Notes: generated from the letters alone by a model not told the origin. A DNA stretch of 53,280 nt from JACCTH01 sp050741915 (GCA_050741915.1 JBOGEX010000168.1:1-53280), one strand, 5' to 3'; shown: positions 42,139-49,559, numbered from the stretch's first letter. Translations and numbers: made by a program.

Positions 42139-42545
42139 TCAAACGGCGATGGTCAGGCGGACCGTAAGCCCTTCCTCCACGCTTTCCTCGATGGTCCCAA
42201 GCTGGTGTCCCCCATCGTCGGCGAAAACGCCGTCGGTTGCCAGCGAAACCTCGGCCAAGGTCGCGACGCTCTGTTCGTAGCCTGCGCTGGCGTGGACCTC
42301 GTTGCAGGTCTCTTCCGGCAAGGCGATCTGGGAGACGGTGAGCCTGCTGTCGGCAGCCGTCGCAGCTTCCAGGCTCGAATAAACCTCGAAAGTGGATATG
42401 CGGCCATCGTCTCGGATAGCGGGCGGGAAAAATCGACGTGAAGGTGGCGGTGCCCTTGGCGCCAGTATCTTGCAATCCCCCTCAGGTAGTTCTGATCGGT
42501 TGCGAGGTTTTCCGAGGACGCGAAAAAATTCTTGGATTTCAGGTT
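42139..42545 (-). pseudogene. Relic of an intradiol ring-cleavage dioxygenase
   Basis: Three frames join into a recognisable C-terminal half: ATDQNYLRG, then QDTGAKGTATFTSIFPARYP, RRWPHIHF, then EVYSSLEAATAADSRLTVSQ and ALPEETCNEVHASAGYEQSV, ATLAEVSLATDGVFADD to the end. RRWPHIHF holds the two iron-ligand histidines. An extra T in the TTT of HF|EV near 42386 and an extra base near LRG|QDT (about 42466) break the frame, and the N-terminal half is missing. It ends where hairpin R4 begins. Confidence 0.75.
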
Positions 42546-42564
42546 TGAAGGACCATGACGGGTG

Positions 42565-42628
42565 GTATAAAGCAGCCATCAGTTCCCGGAGTAGGGGTTT
42601 CGGCCTCGACATCGGGAACTGTGTTTTT
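42565..42628 (+). terminator. Extended hairpin with T5 tail, R4 copy 1
   Basis: CAGTTCCCGGAG and TCGGGAACTG form the outer stem, with an inner stem that is partly paired (one mismatch, one G-T), and TGTGTTTTT follows: an intrinsic-terminator shape on the + strand. A related unit lies at 42842-42905. Shared start is TATAAAGC. It may not serve any upstream + gene here, so it may be a mobile repeat. Confidence 0.55.
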
Positions 42629-42666
42629 ATCATCCTCCTCCCAGCGAGCGAGTGGACGCGCCCGCG

Positions 42667-42775
42667 GTTTCTCCCCTAGCGAGGATTTCCTCCCTCCCCG
42701 GCTGCGCCGGTACTTCCCCTGCGGGGGGGAGAAACAGGGAGCGTTGGGGGGAGTACCCCGAAGGGGGGAAGGGGG
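42667..42775. repeat. Dispersed C/G-rich palindromic repeat R3, third locus
   Basis: GGTTTCTCCCC, then TCCCCGGCTGCGCCGGTACT, TCCCCTGCGGGGGGGAGAAA and GGGGAGTACCCCGAAGGGGG: the R3 wording seen at 25067 and 37466. It lies between the two R4 hairpins. No gene. Confidence 0.75.
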
Positions 42776-42841
42776 AGGATCAGTCCCCCGAGATCGCGAA
42801 AACAAACTCTCGCTTCAGCTTTCCTTCTTATGATCCGGCCG

Positions 42842-42905
42842 TTATAAAGCGTTCATCAGTTCCCGGAGTTGAGACCTCGGTTTCAACACCGGGAACTGTG
42901 TTTTT
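42842..42905 (+). terminator. Extended hairpin with T5 tail, R4 copy 2, in the antiporter leader
   Basis: Outer stem CAGTTCCCGG / CCGGGAACTG and inner stem TTGAGACC / GGTTTCAA fold into one long hairpin followed by TGTGTTTTT, 19 bp before the antiporter GTG. Inner bases differ from copy 1 while the outer ones match. It may attenuate the antiporter transcript, or be a second copy of a repeat. Confidence 0.6.
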
Positions 42906-42924
42906 GGGATGCGGAGCAGACTAA

Positions 42925-44403
42925 GTGCCGTCCTTCGAGCCGATCTTCGTAGTCGCCGTCCTCCTTTTGGCAGGGGTTCTGGCTGGCAAGTTCTCGGGTC
43001 GTTTTGGGGTTCCGGCCCTGCTGTTGTTCCTGGTTATCGGCATGCTGGCCGGCTCCGACGGGCCCGGAGGGATCCATTTCACCAACGCTCCCCTGGCTGC
43101 CTCGGTGGGCTCGATCGCCCTGGCCCTCATCCTCTTCTCAGGGGGACTCGACACACGTTGGCGTTCCGTTCGACCGATCCTGTGGCCGGGCGTCTCCTTG
43201 GCCACGATCGGAACTCTCATCACCGGCACTGTGGCGGGCCTAGCCGCCACTTACATCTTTGACTTCCCCCCCATCTTCGGGCTTCTCACCGGAGCGATCA
43301 TCTCCTCCACCGACGCCGCAGCGGTCTTCTCGGTGCTCCGCTCCCGGGGCATCGCGCTGCGGGGTGGAGTGCGGCCGTTGCTCGAATTGGAGTCGGCCAC
43401 CAACGACCCGATGGCCGTCTTTCTCACCATCGGCCTCTCCGAGCTCATCGTCATCGCCGAAGCCGAGCCAATCTCGCTCCTCATTCTCTTTGTCAGGCAC
43501 ATGGCTCTCGGCGCACTGGTCGGTATTGCCTTGGCCCAGGCGGCGGTGTGGTTGCTCAACAAGATCAAGCTTGAGTACGAAGGGCTCTATCCCGTCTTGA
43601 CCCTGGCGATCGTGCTGTTGGTTTTTTCTGCCACCTCGGCCATCGAGGGCAGTGGCTTCCTGGCGGTGTACCTGGCCGGGCTGACGATGTCCCGACACCG
43701 GCTCATCCACAAGCGCTCACTAGCTCGTTTTCACGACGGGGTCGGCTGGCTGATGCAGATCGCCATGTTCCTGGTCCTGGGGCTGTTGGTATTCCCTTCC
43801 CAGTTGCCCGAGGTCGCCCTGCCGAGCCTCGGCCTGACGCTGGTGCTGATGTTTGTCGCCCGACCGCTGGCCGTTTGGCTGACACTCGCCCGCACCAGCT
43901 TCACCTGGCAAGAGAAGGCCTTCATCTCCTGGGTGGGCTTGCGGGGAGCGGTGCCCATCGTTCTGGCCACGTTTCCTCTCGCCGCCGGCGTCCCGTTGGC
44001 GCCCGAGATCTTCAACGTTGTTTTCTTCGTCGTGTTCCTGTCGGTGGCCCTCCAAGGCACGACCGTGTCCATGGTCGCCCGCTGGCTCGGAGTCGCCGAT
44101 ACCAAGGCCGAGGAAGGCGACCGACCGGAGCTGGTGACCGGCGGCGATCAGCAGCGCTCGATCACCGAAGTCACCGTCCCCGCCAATTCGTGGGTCGATG
44201 GGCGTCGAGTCATCGAGCTCGATCTCCCGACCGGGATGTGGCTAGCCCTTATCGGCCGCGGCTATGAGTTCTTGGTTCCCCAGGGCCCGACGGTTCTCAA
44301 GGCGGGCGACCGGCTCACAGTGCTCGCCTCAGCCAACGAAAAGCTCCAGGTGGAGGCCATGCTGAGCGCGGAGCGCAACCGACGGCCGGACCCCCATCGT
44401 TAG
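42925..44403 (+). CDS. Potassium/proton antiporter of the CPA1/NhaP2 (CvrA) type with RCK_C domain
   Basis: 492 residues, GTG start. About 12 transmembrane helices (residues 1-385) include GAIISSTDAAAVFSVLRSRG and ATNDPMAVFLTIGLSELIVI with the ND ion-site, and ISWVGLRGAVPIVLATFPLA. The C-terminal about 75 residues, EVTVPANSWVDGRRVIELDL on, form an RCK_C (TrkA_C) domain that may bind a nucleotide or c-di-AMP. It probably exports K+ or Na+ for H+. Confidence 0.92.
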   Translation: MPSFEPIFVVAVLLLAGVLAGKFSGRFGVPALLLFLVIGMLAGSDGPGGIHFTNAPLAASVGSIALALILFSGGLDTRWRSVRPILWPGVSLATIGTLITGTVAGLAATYIFDFPPIFGLLTGAIISSTDAAAVFSVLRSRGIALRGGVRPLLELESATNDPMAVFLTIGLSELIVIAEAEPISLLILFVRHMALGALVGIALAQAAVWLLNKIKLEYEGLYPVLTLAIVLLVFSATSAIEGSGFLAVYLAGLTMSRHRLIHKRSLARFHDGVGWLMQIAMFLVLGLLVFPSQLPEVALPSLGLTLVLMFVARPLAVWLTLARTSFTWQEKAFISWVGLRGAVPIVLATFPLAAGVPLAPEIFNVVFFVVFLSVALQGTTVSMVARWLGVADTKAEEGDRPELVTGGDQQRSITEVTVPANSWVDGRRVIELDLPTGMWLALIGRGYEFLVPQGPTVLKAGDRLTVLASANEKLQVEAMLSAERNRRPDPHR

Positions 44404-44415
44404 TTGCACCGAAGC

Positions 44416-44815
44416 ATGCTGGCAACCTCCGCCCACGATCTGGAACCGTCCACCATCGAGACCGACAGGCTTCATCTCATTCCCTTGGAACCCGGTGACG
44501 CGGACGAGCCGGCCGCGGCGCTCTTCGACCGGTCGATCTACGACTTCATCGGCAATCCTCCCGGCGACGTCGACGAATTGCGATCGCTATCGGCGCCTGG
44601 CGACCTCCAAGCCGCCTCGGAGCGATCTGTATTGGCTCAATTGGATCCTCAGAGACAGTCGACCAATACTGCCGTCAGGACCGTGCAGGCAACGGTCGAT
44701 GGTACGGATGCGTTGGTCGCCTGGATCATCGTGGTCCCCTGGTAGGGAAGAGGCTTGGCCAAGGAAGCTGCAGCCTCACTGGTTGGCTGGTTGCTGGCTG
44801 GCGACATCTCGAATG
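44416..44815 (+). pseudogene. GNAT acetyltransferase relic
   Basis: Pieces of one acetyltransferase read in two frames: TIETDRLHLIPLEPGDADEP, SIYDFIGNPPGDVDELRS (frame A), RYRRLATSKPPRSDLYWLNW (frame B), then TNTAVRTVQATVDGTDALVA and WIIVVPW (frame A), an in-frame TAG, and GRGLAKEAAASLVGWLLAGD. The QGRGLAKEA motif, its Q codon now TAG, is the acetyl-CoA site. One frame swap pair and one nonsense codon mark it as dead. It follows the antiporter by 12 bp. Confidence 0.75.
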
Positions 44816-44863
44816 TCATTGCCCCCCCACCCGGTCCCCGGACTCCTCACCAGGATCTAGGGG

Positions 44864-44999
44864 CCGCGCGAGAACCTGACTGCATACGATGCGGCCTATG
44901 TCGCCCTGGCCGAAGCGCTGGGTTCTCACGCTCTCGGCCGACGGTCGCCTTGCTTCGGCTTCCGGCCTCGCCTACCCGGTGACGGTCGTCCGAAGATAA
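44864..44999 (+). pseudogene. VapC PIN-toxin relic (C-terminal end)
   Basis: ENLTAYDAAYVALAEALG in one frame, then LSADGRLASASGLAYPVTVV to the stop in another: the usual C-terminal third of a VapC, including the Asp of TAYDA and the ADxRLA motif. A frameshift lies between, at about 44923-44935, and the N-terminal two thirds are missing, fused to the GNAT relic. The intact vapBC pair begins 76 bp on. Confidence 0.75.
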
Positions 45000-45029
45000 A
45001 TGCTCTGGCAACCGTCGACTGGCTCGGAC

Positions 45030-45079
45030 TTGACAATGCCACCTACACGGTCATATGACCACTAGAGTGGTCATATGAC
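45030..45079 (+). promoter_or_regulatory. Promoter and palindromic operator of vapBC
   Basis: A TTGACA -35 box at 45030-45035 is followed, after 15-18 bp, by a -10-like TCATAT/ATATGA inside the operator. The operator is a perfect palindrome of 30 bp at 45050-45079 with half GTCATATGACCACT, central AG, and its complement; within it GGTCATATGACC is itself a palindrome and occurs twice. The second site covers the VapB start codon at 45075, so the mRNA may be nearly leaderless and repressor binding would block both polymerase and ribosome. Confidence 0.75.
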
Positions 45080-45302
45080 TATAAGACTGACCGCAACAGA
45101 GGTTAAGGCGACGATCCTTGCCCTGCTCGACAGAGTCGCAGCCGGCGAGGAAGTCGAGATCACCAAGCATGGGCGCATGGTTGCCCGCCTCGTCCCCGCC
45201 GGTGGGCCCCCCGCTCTCAAGAGCCGGCTCGTTGGGGTCGCGATGAGCAACGCTGCCGACGAGGACCTATACACAACCGGCGTCTCCTGGGATCTGCCCT
45301 GA
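45075..45302 (+). CDS. VapB/Phd-YefM-type antitoxin
   Basis: 75 residues. RLTATEVKATILALLDRVAA, GEEVEITKHGRMVARLVPAG is the Phd/YefM DNA-binding fold, followed by a flexible toxin-binding tail ending TTGVSWDLP. It neutralises the PIN toxin encoded by the next, 4-bp overlapping gene, and probably represses its own promoter through the 30-bp palindrome. Confidence 0.88.
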   Translation: MTIRLTATEVKATILALLDRVAAGEEVEITKHGRMVARLVPAGGPPALKSRLVGVAMSNAADEDLYTTGVSWDLP

Positions 45303-45691
45303 CCACAATCCTCCTCGACTCCCACGTCGTTCATTGGTGGTCAGCCGATCCAGAGCGGTTGAGTCGCAAGGCTACCGAGGCCGTCTCCGGGGCGGACGAA
45401 CTAGCCGTCGCCTCGATAACCTGGTTCGAACTTGCCTGGCTCGCCAAGCGCGAACGAATCGTGGTCACGATCCCCATCGGGAGCTGGCTCGACGTCCTCG
45501 CCAGGCAGGTACGGACGATTGGGATCTCGCCCCGCATCGCCGACACCGCGGTGTCCCTCCCCTCGACCTTCCCCGGCGATCCCGCCGATCGGCTTATCTA
45601 CGCCACCGCAATCGAGAACGGATGGCATCTCGTGACCAAGGATCAACGCCTCCGCCGACACCGCCACCCTTCCTCGGTCGCCGTGTGGTGA
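45299..45691 (+). CDS. VapC PIN-domain toxin, CTG start
   Basis: 130 residues. CTG at 45299 overlaps the antitoxin TGA as CTGA and gives TTILLDSHVVHWWSADPERL, the exact N-terminus of VapC with catalytic Asp (LLDSH). The Glu of TWFELAWLAKRE, the Asp of PADRLIYATA and the late Asp of TKDQRL complete the PIN acidic set. A later TTG at 45359 would lose the first catalytic Asp. The gene is intact and probably cleaves RNA. Confidence 0.87.
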   Translation: MTTILLDSHVVHWWSADPERLSRKATEAVSGADELAVASITWFELAWLAKRERIVVTIPIGSWLDVLARQVRTIGISPRIADTAVSLPSTFPGDPADRLIYATAIENGWHLVTKDQRLRRHRHPSSVAVW

Positions 45692-45749
45692 GGCTATAGA
45701 TCGCGGTCTGGGCGGCGACGGGCTGTAGCACCAGGTGCCACGCTGCTGA

Positions 45750-45845
45750 ATGGCCCGAGAGATCACTCAGCGCCAGCTCCGCAACCAAAGCGGCGAGATC
45801 ATGCGCCAGCTCGACCAAGGTCAAAGCTTCACCGGATCTGGATAA
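45750..45845 (+). pseudogene. Phd/YefM antitoxin stub
   Basis: MAREITQRQLRNQSGEIMRQ LDQGQSFTGSG then TAA: the first 27 or so residues are the DNA-binding start of a Phd antitoxin (RxLRNxSGEIMRxL), after which the frame stops. No toxin follows. The surrounding 45692-46051 otherwise shows no gene. Confidence 0.65.
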
Positions 45846-46051
45846 CCACAAGGCATCGGTGCAGGAGGACCGAAACCGCTGCCGACCACGCGGCCGGCAC
45901 CGCTGGCCAAGTCGTACTTGAACGCAGCCTGATTCGTCCCGTTTTTCCCGCGGTGGCAGCCGCCGCTGTGATGCAACCCCTGCGAGTTAGAACCACAGCG
46001 GGGTGTTCGACGCGTACCTACGCTGAGCGGCCTGCTTACCTTCGAACAGTC

Positions 46052-46432
46052 ATGATCAAGCTGAACCACACCCTCGTCTACTCGAGCAACAAGCGCGCCT
46101 CGTCAGAATTCCTCGCTGACCTCTTCGAGTTACCGAAGCCGGTGCCCTTTGGTCCCTTCCTCGGTGTGGAGGTGGGGAACGAAGTGACGCTGGACTTCTA
46201 CAACGTCGAGGGCGAGGTCGCGTCGCAGCATTACGCCTTCCTAGTGGGCGAAGACGAGTTCGACCAGATCTTCGGCCGCATCAAAGCGCGCGGCCTCGAC
46301 TACTGGGCCGACCCCGGCCACAGCCGGGTTGGCGAGATCAACACCCACGACGGAGGGCGCGGCGTGTACTTCGATGACCCGAGCGGGCACAACCTCGAAA
46401 TCATCACAAGGCCATACGGCGACAACCGGTAG
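46052..46432 (+). CDS. VOC-family (glyoxalase/dioxygenase fold) protein
   Basis: 126 residues, ATG at 46052. MIKLNHTLVYSSNKRASSEF starts a vicinal-oxygen-chelate repeat with metal-ligand His (LNHTLV), then HYAFLVGEDEFDQIF and NTHDGGRGVYFDDPSGHNLE, with Glu of HNLEIITRP. Substrate unknown. It may be an enzyme or a resistance protein. It stands intact among relics. Confidence 0.85.
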   Translation: MIKLNHTLVYSSNKRASSEFLADLFELPKPVPFGPFLGVEVGNEVTLDFYNVEGEVASQHYAFLVGEDEFDQIFGRIKARGLDYWADPGHSRVGEINTHDGGRGVYFDDPSGHNLEIITRPYGDNR

Positions 46433-46470
46433 GCCTTAGGCCCTCGGCGGGCTGACCGCACGAGCGCAAA

Positions 46471-46815
46471 ACCAGCTGCACCGTCGCCGCCACTTGGATC
46501 GCCGAGGTCGAGCGCGAGCGAAGGACCCTGGAACGGGAATCCACAAACCCACCCAACGCAGACTCACCGACAACGAAGTCAATGCGCTCGTCGGTCAACT
46601 CCGCGACATCGTGGCGGTGTTGGCCGACGCCGACCCCGTCGAAAACGGGCCATCTACCTACGAGGAACTCGGCGTCGTCAACCTCACCTACCACCCCGAG
46701 GGCGGGTACACGAAGGCGCAGGGCACCCCATGTACTAGGGGTTCGTGTCGGAGGGGCAAGTGGAACCTCAAGTACACGCGACCCCTGGGAGACCCTCATC
46801 CGTGTGGCCGCCTGA
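46471..46815 (+). pseudogene. C-terminal relic of a large serine recombinase
   Basis: Pieces in two frames read WIAEVERERRTLE, TQRRLTDNEVNALVGQLRDI, VAVLADADPVENG, YEELGVVNLTYHPEGGYTK, then VLGVRVGGASGTSSTRDPWE. This is the coiled-coil and end part of large serine recombinases known from actinobacteria. The catalytic domain is gone. It may mark an old mobile element. Confidence 0.6.
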
Positions 46816-46841
46816 CGTTCTGTGAGCCTCCTCAGCGAATC

Positions 46842-47546
46842 TCATCGTGAGAGCTCTGTTCCTCGATCTCTCCCCTGCCGGCTTTCCCGTCCGGTGAGCC
46901 AGCCAAGCGAAGTGACGATCTCGGGCTGGCGGCGAATCCAGTAGCCCTCTATCTCGTGGCGTGCCATGGGGAGGCCGGGGTCGTCGGCGACATCTCCGAA
47001 GTAGCCCAACCCTCGGACGATTTGGAGCACTGCCGCTTCGATTGGCACCGGCCGGTAACGTTCGATGAACACTGACAGGCCTTCTTCGACCCTCAGTCCG
47101 GCCTGCTGTTCGAGGACCATGAGGTCCAAGTAGTCGCGCAACTCACCTCGGTCGCCGACCACCTTGAGCTTGGTGGCCGCCAGATCACGCAGCCCGGCCA
47201 CCGGGATCCCCCCAATTTGCTTTATCAAATCCACGGGGTCCTGGCTGGTGGCGTCGAGGAACTGAACCTTGACATCCTCCAAGTAACCGATGAGGGTGCC
47301 GGCCACCATTCGGGTGGCCACGAACCTCCCGATCCGCCGCTCCAGGGAAGCGGCCACGTGATGCGGGTCGAAGCTCTCCCCCATAAAGAAGTCCAGGTCC
47401 CTGCTTTCTCGATGACCTAGGTGGGCGGCGATCCCGGTGCCTCCCACTAGGTAGGCGCTGGCGGGGAGATGGCCCACCAACGCCTCCCACACCGTCCGGG
47501 TAGGTGGCACCAGCACAGCCCGGAAATGGGGAGGGATTTCGGTCAT
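46842..47546 (-). CDS. AbiEii-type nucleotidyltransferase toxin
   Basis: 234 residues. SAYLVGGTGIAAHLGHRESR and DLDFF are the nucleotidyltransferase GG and DxD sites; TKLKVVGDRGELRDYLDLM is the downstream KxDRxxRRDYLD-type segment of AbiEii and related enzymes. Intact. The upstream partner gene (47568-48283) is frameshifted. Such HTH plus nucleotidyltransferase pairs are type IV-like toxin-antitoxin or abortive infection systems. Confidence 0.8.
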   Translation of the reverse strand: MTEIPPHFRAVLVPPTRTVWEALVGHLPASAYLVGGTGIAAHLGHRESRDLDFFMGESFDPHHVAASLERRIGRFVATRMVAGTLIGYLEDVKVQFLDATSQDPVDLIKQIGGIPVAGLRDLAATKLKVVGDRGELRDYLDLMVLEQQAGLRVEEGLSVFIERYRPVPIEAAVLQIVRGLGYFGDVADDPGLPMARHEIEGYWIRRQPEIVTSLGWLTGRESRQGRDRGTELSR

Positions 47547-47567
47547 AAACCGCTCGAGGCGGCGAGA

Positions 47568-48283
47568 TTACGAGCCAAGGCTCTCCTCCGAGGATCGACA
47601 CACAGAAGCCGCAGCCAGGAACGCCCCGGGACTGAGTGCTGTCGCCGCCCAGGCATGTGCCTGAGCGTCCTCACTCGCCAACACCCGCCCGGCGATGAAA
47701 CCCCCGTCCCGCTCAACACCGAGCCGATCGACGTCGACGTTCCAGAACAAGTGACGCAGCCAGCCCGGCACCTGCAGATCCCTACCCTCTCCAATCGGCC
47801 GCGCCGGCAACACCACCCCGGCCAAGGCAGGGCTCAACCGCTGCCAGCGGGGATGGGCGATGTCCACCTTCCACACCTCGACCTCATTCACCCGTCCCAG
47901 CACCACCCTACGCCTCTGCCTCTTGATCAGCCCGGCGCCATGCAACCGGCCCGGCTGGCGACGGTGGGACTGATCCCCGCAGCCCGAGCGACGGCTCGAA
48001 CCGACCGGAGACCAAAGGGTCGTCTTCCTAACGCTGCCAAGACCCGCACTTTCTCTCGACTCAATTCCGCAACCCGCGGGCTCCTCCCCAGGCGGCGTTC
48101 CAAGACAGCCACATCCCTGGCCGTGAACCGAAGATGACCCCCCCGTGTCCGAGCCGGTCGTACAACCCCGGCAGCAACTGCACGATGGATGCGGGAGCGG
48201 GTAGTCGCCAAGGCCGCCGCCACCTTTCCGGTCGTCAAGCCGCTGTCCATATCGCGACATTCTACCCAGTCGAGCGTCATCAT
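47568..48283 (-). pseudogene. HTH antitoxin partner of the AbiEii toxin, frameshifted
   Basis: The first part, from ATG 48283 with AGGAG before it, reads DSGLTTGKVAAALATTRSRI, HRAVAAGVVRPARTRGGHLR and RSVRAVARAAGISPTVASRA (two helix-turn-helix stretches). It then runs out of frame in GGGCCGG near 47945. The second part continues in another frame: LIKRQRRRVVLGRVNEVEVW, RWQRLSPALAGVVLPARPIG, PGWLRHLFWNVDVDRLGVER to SLGS at 47568. Read together they make a full regulator of about 230 residues. Real decay, programmed shift or assembly error are all possible. Confidence 0.7.
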
Positions 48284-48431
48284 CGCTCTCCTGGAAACAA
48301 TCAAGATCGGAGGAGGACCGGCGCTGCCTTGGCCTCTGACCGGGGCTTTCTTTAGTGTCGCAGGGACGAATCGACCATTTGGGGATCTACAGAAAACGTC
48401 TGCTGCCCCGAGTCCTCAGCGCCGAGCCTCG

Positions 48432-48447
48432 ATACCTTCTGAGGTAT
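48432..48447 (+). promoter_or_regulatory. Operator-like inverted repeat before the XRE gene
   Basis: ATACCT-TCTG-AGGTAT, a perfect 6-bp inverted repeat, lies 10 bp before the XRE ATG. It is the probable autoregulatory site of the antitoxin, since XRE antitoxins usually bind such half-sites. The 330-bp stretch between it and the divergent HTH gene start has no clear gene. Confidence 0.55.
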
Positions 48448-48456
48448 AGTAGGAGC

Positions 48457-48789
48457 ATGAGCCGGACAAGGGATGCAACACGTTGGCCAATTTGGGCTTT
48501 GATCCGGGAAGCAAGGCACCGAGCCGGACTCACCCAAGCCCAGCTCGCGCAACGAGTCGGCACCTCCCAACCAGCCATCGCCCGCTACGAGAAGGCACGC
48601 GCCATGCCCGATGTTGCCACCCTGTTTCGCATCGTCGAAGCCTGTGGGCTCGAGCTTCGCCTCCAACTCGCTAAGCCTGATCGGCAGCGACAAGCCACCG
48701 AACAGGCCGCCCTGGATCACAGCCTCGAGGAACGTCTAATCGCCAACCAGGCCTACACCGAGCTGATGGCCGAGCTCCGACGTGGGTGA
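48457..48789 (+). CDS. XRE-family HTH antitoxin
   Basis: 110 residues. WALIREARHRAGLTQAQLAQ then RVGTSQPAIARYEKARAMPD is a classical XRE helix-turn-helix, followed by a helical tail (LEERLIANQAYTELMAELRR) that likely binds the partner. It overlaps the nucleotidyltransferase by 8 bp. Pairs of XRE and MNT-type nucleotidyltransferase act as toxin-antitoxin modules. Confidence 0.85.
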   Translation: MSRTRDATRWPIWALIREARHRAGLTQAQLAQRVGTSQPAIARYEKARAMPDVATLFRIVEACGLELRLQLAKPDRQRQATEQAALDHSLEERLIANQAYTELMAELRRG

Positions 48790-49327
48790 CCCCAGCGCCG
48801 CCCCGCTGCAAGCAAAGGAGTTGTTCGCCCTCCTCGACCAGCACGACGTGCACTACGTGATTGTGGGAGGCTTGGCCGCCATTGTCCACGGATCGGCTCG
48901 AGCCACCTTCGACATCGACCTGGTCCCCGACTGGTCTGATGCCAACCTAAAGCGGCTGGCTGCCGCCCTCCGGGCCGCCAACGCCCAGCTGCGGGTTCCC
49001 GATGCCGGCCCGGTCGACTACCCAATCGATCTTGAGTCGCTGCGCGCCTTCGAAGTGTCGACCTGGAGGACCCGCTACGGAGACCTCGACATCATCACCG
49101 GCACCCCTACCTTGCTACGCGGCCGCCTCGCTCTCTACCCAGATCTCGCCCGCCGCGCTCACCGGCGGGAGGCCTATGGAATCACCATCCTCGTGGCCGA
49201 CCTCGCAGACATAATTGAATCCAAACAAGCCCTGGCCCGCGAATCCGACCTCGCTGCCCTCCCCGAGCTCCACCGCCTCCGCGACCGACTCCCCGGTAGA
49301 GGGCTCGACCCGCCCAACCAAAGCTGA
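48782..49327 (+). CDS. Nucleotidyltransferase, toxin-like partner of XRE
   Basis: 181 residues, GTG start. HYVIVGGLAAIVHGSARATF and DIDLVPDWSDANLKRLAAAL carry the nucleotidyltransferase GG...DxD site; TRYGDLDIITG provides the third acidic pair. The small C-terminal part ends ALPELHRLRDRLPGRGLDPP. It is of the AbiEii/MNT branch and intact. Together with the XRE gene it forms a second nucleotidyltransferase module in the window. Confidence 0.82.
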   Translation: MGDPSAAPLQAKELFALLDQHDVHYVIVGGLAAIVHGSARATFDIDLVPDWSDANLKRLAAALRAANAQLRVPDAGPVDYPIDLESLRAFEVSTWRTRYGDLDIITGTPTLLRGRLALYPDLARRAHRREAYGITILVADLADIIESKQALARESDLAALPELHRLRDRLPGRGLDPPNQS

Positions 49328-49559
49328 CCCGAGGAAATGGTTCCGACAGGTCAAGGGGTGTCCAATGGTGTCCGTCAATCAGTTGGTAGCCGTCCCTCGC
49401 CGCGCAACAAGATGACTACAGCGCCTGGCGCTCTGTTCTGCGCACCGGCGACCGAGCCGGCGAGAACGAATGGAGGACGCAGTAGAACGTTTGAACACCA
49501 AGACACCAATCGGAATCCACCGTGCCCGGGAGGCCATCGCCACAGAAGTGCGGATCCCT

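Noticed and set aside
42842..42905. A known c-di-AMP riboswitch (ydaO) before the antiporter
   Set aside because: Length and shape do not fit; only a hairpin with a T-run is visible.
42652..42924. 90-codon plus-strand frame across R3 and R4 repeats
   Set aside because: Its protein is repeat translation (PGCAGTSPAGG, VPGVETSVSTPG), and it ends directly before the antiporter start.
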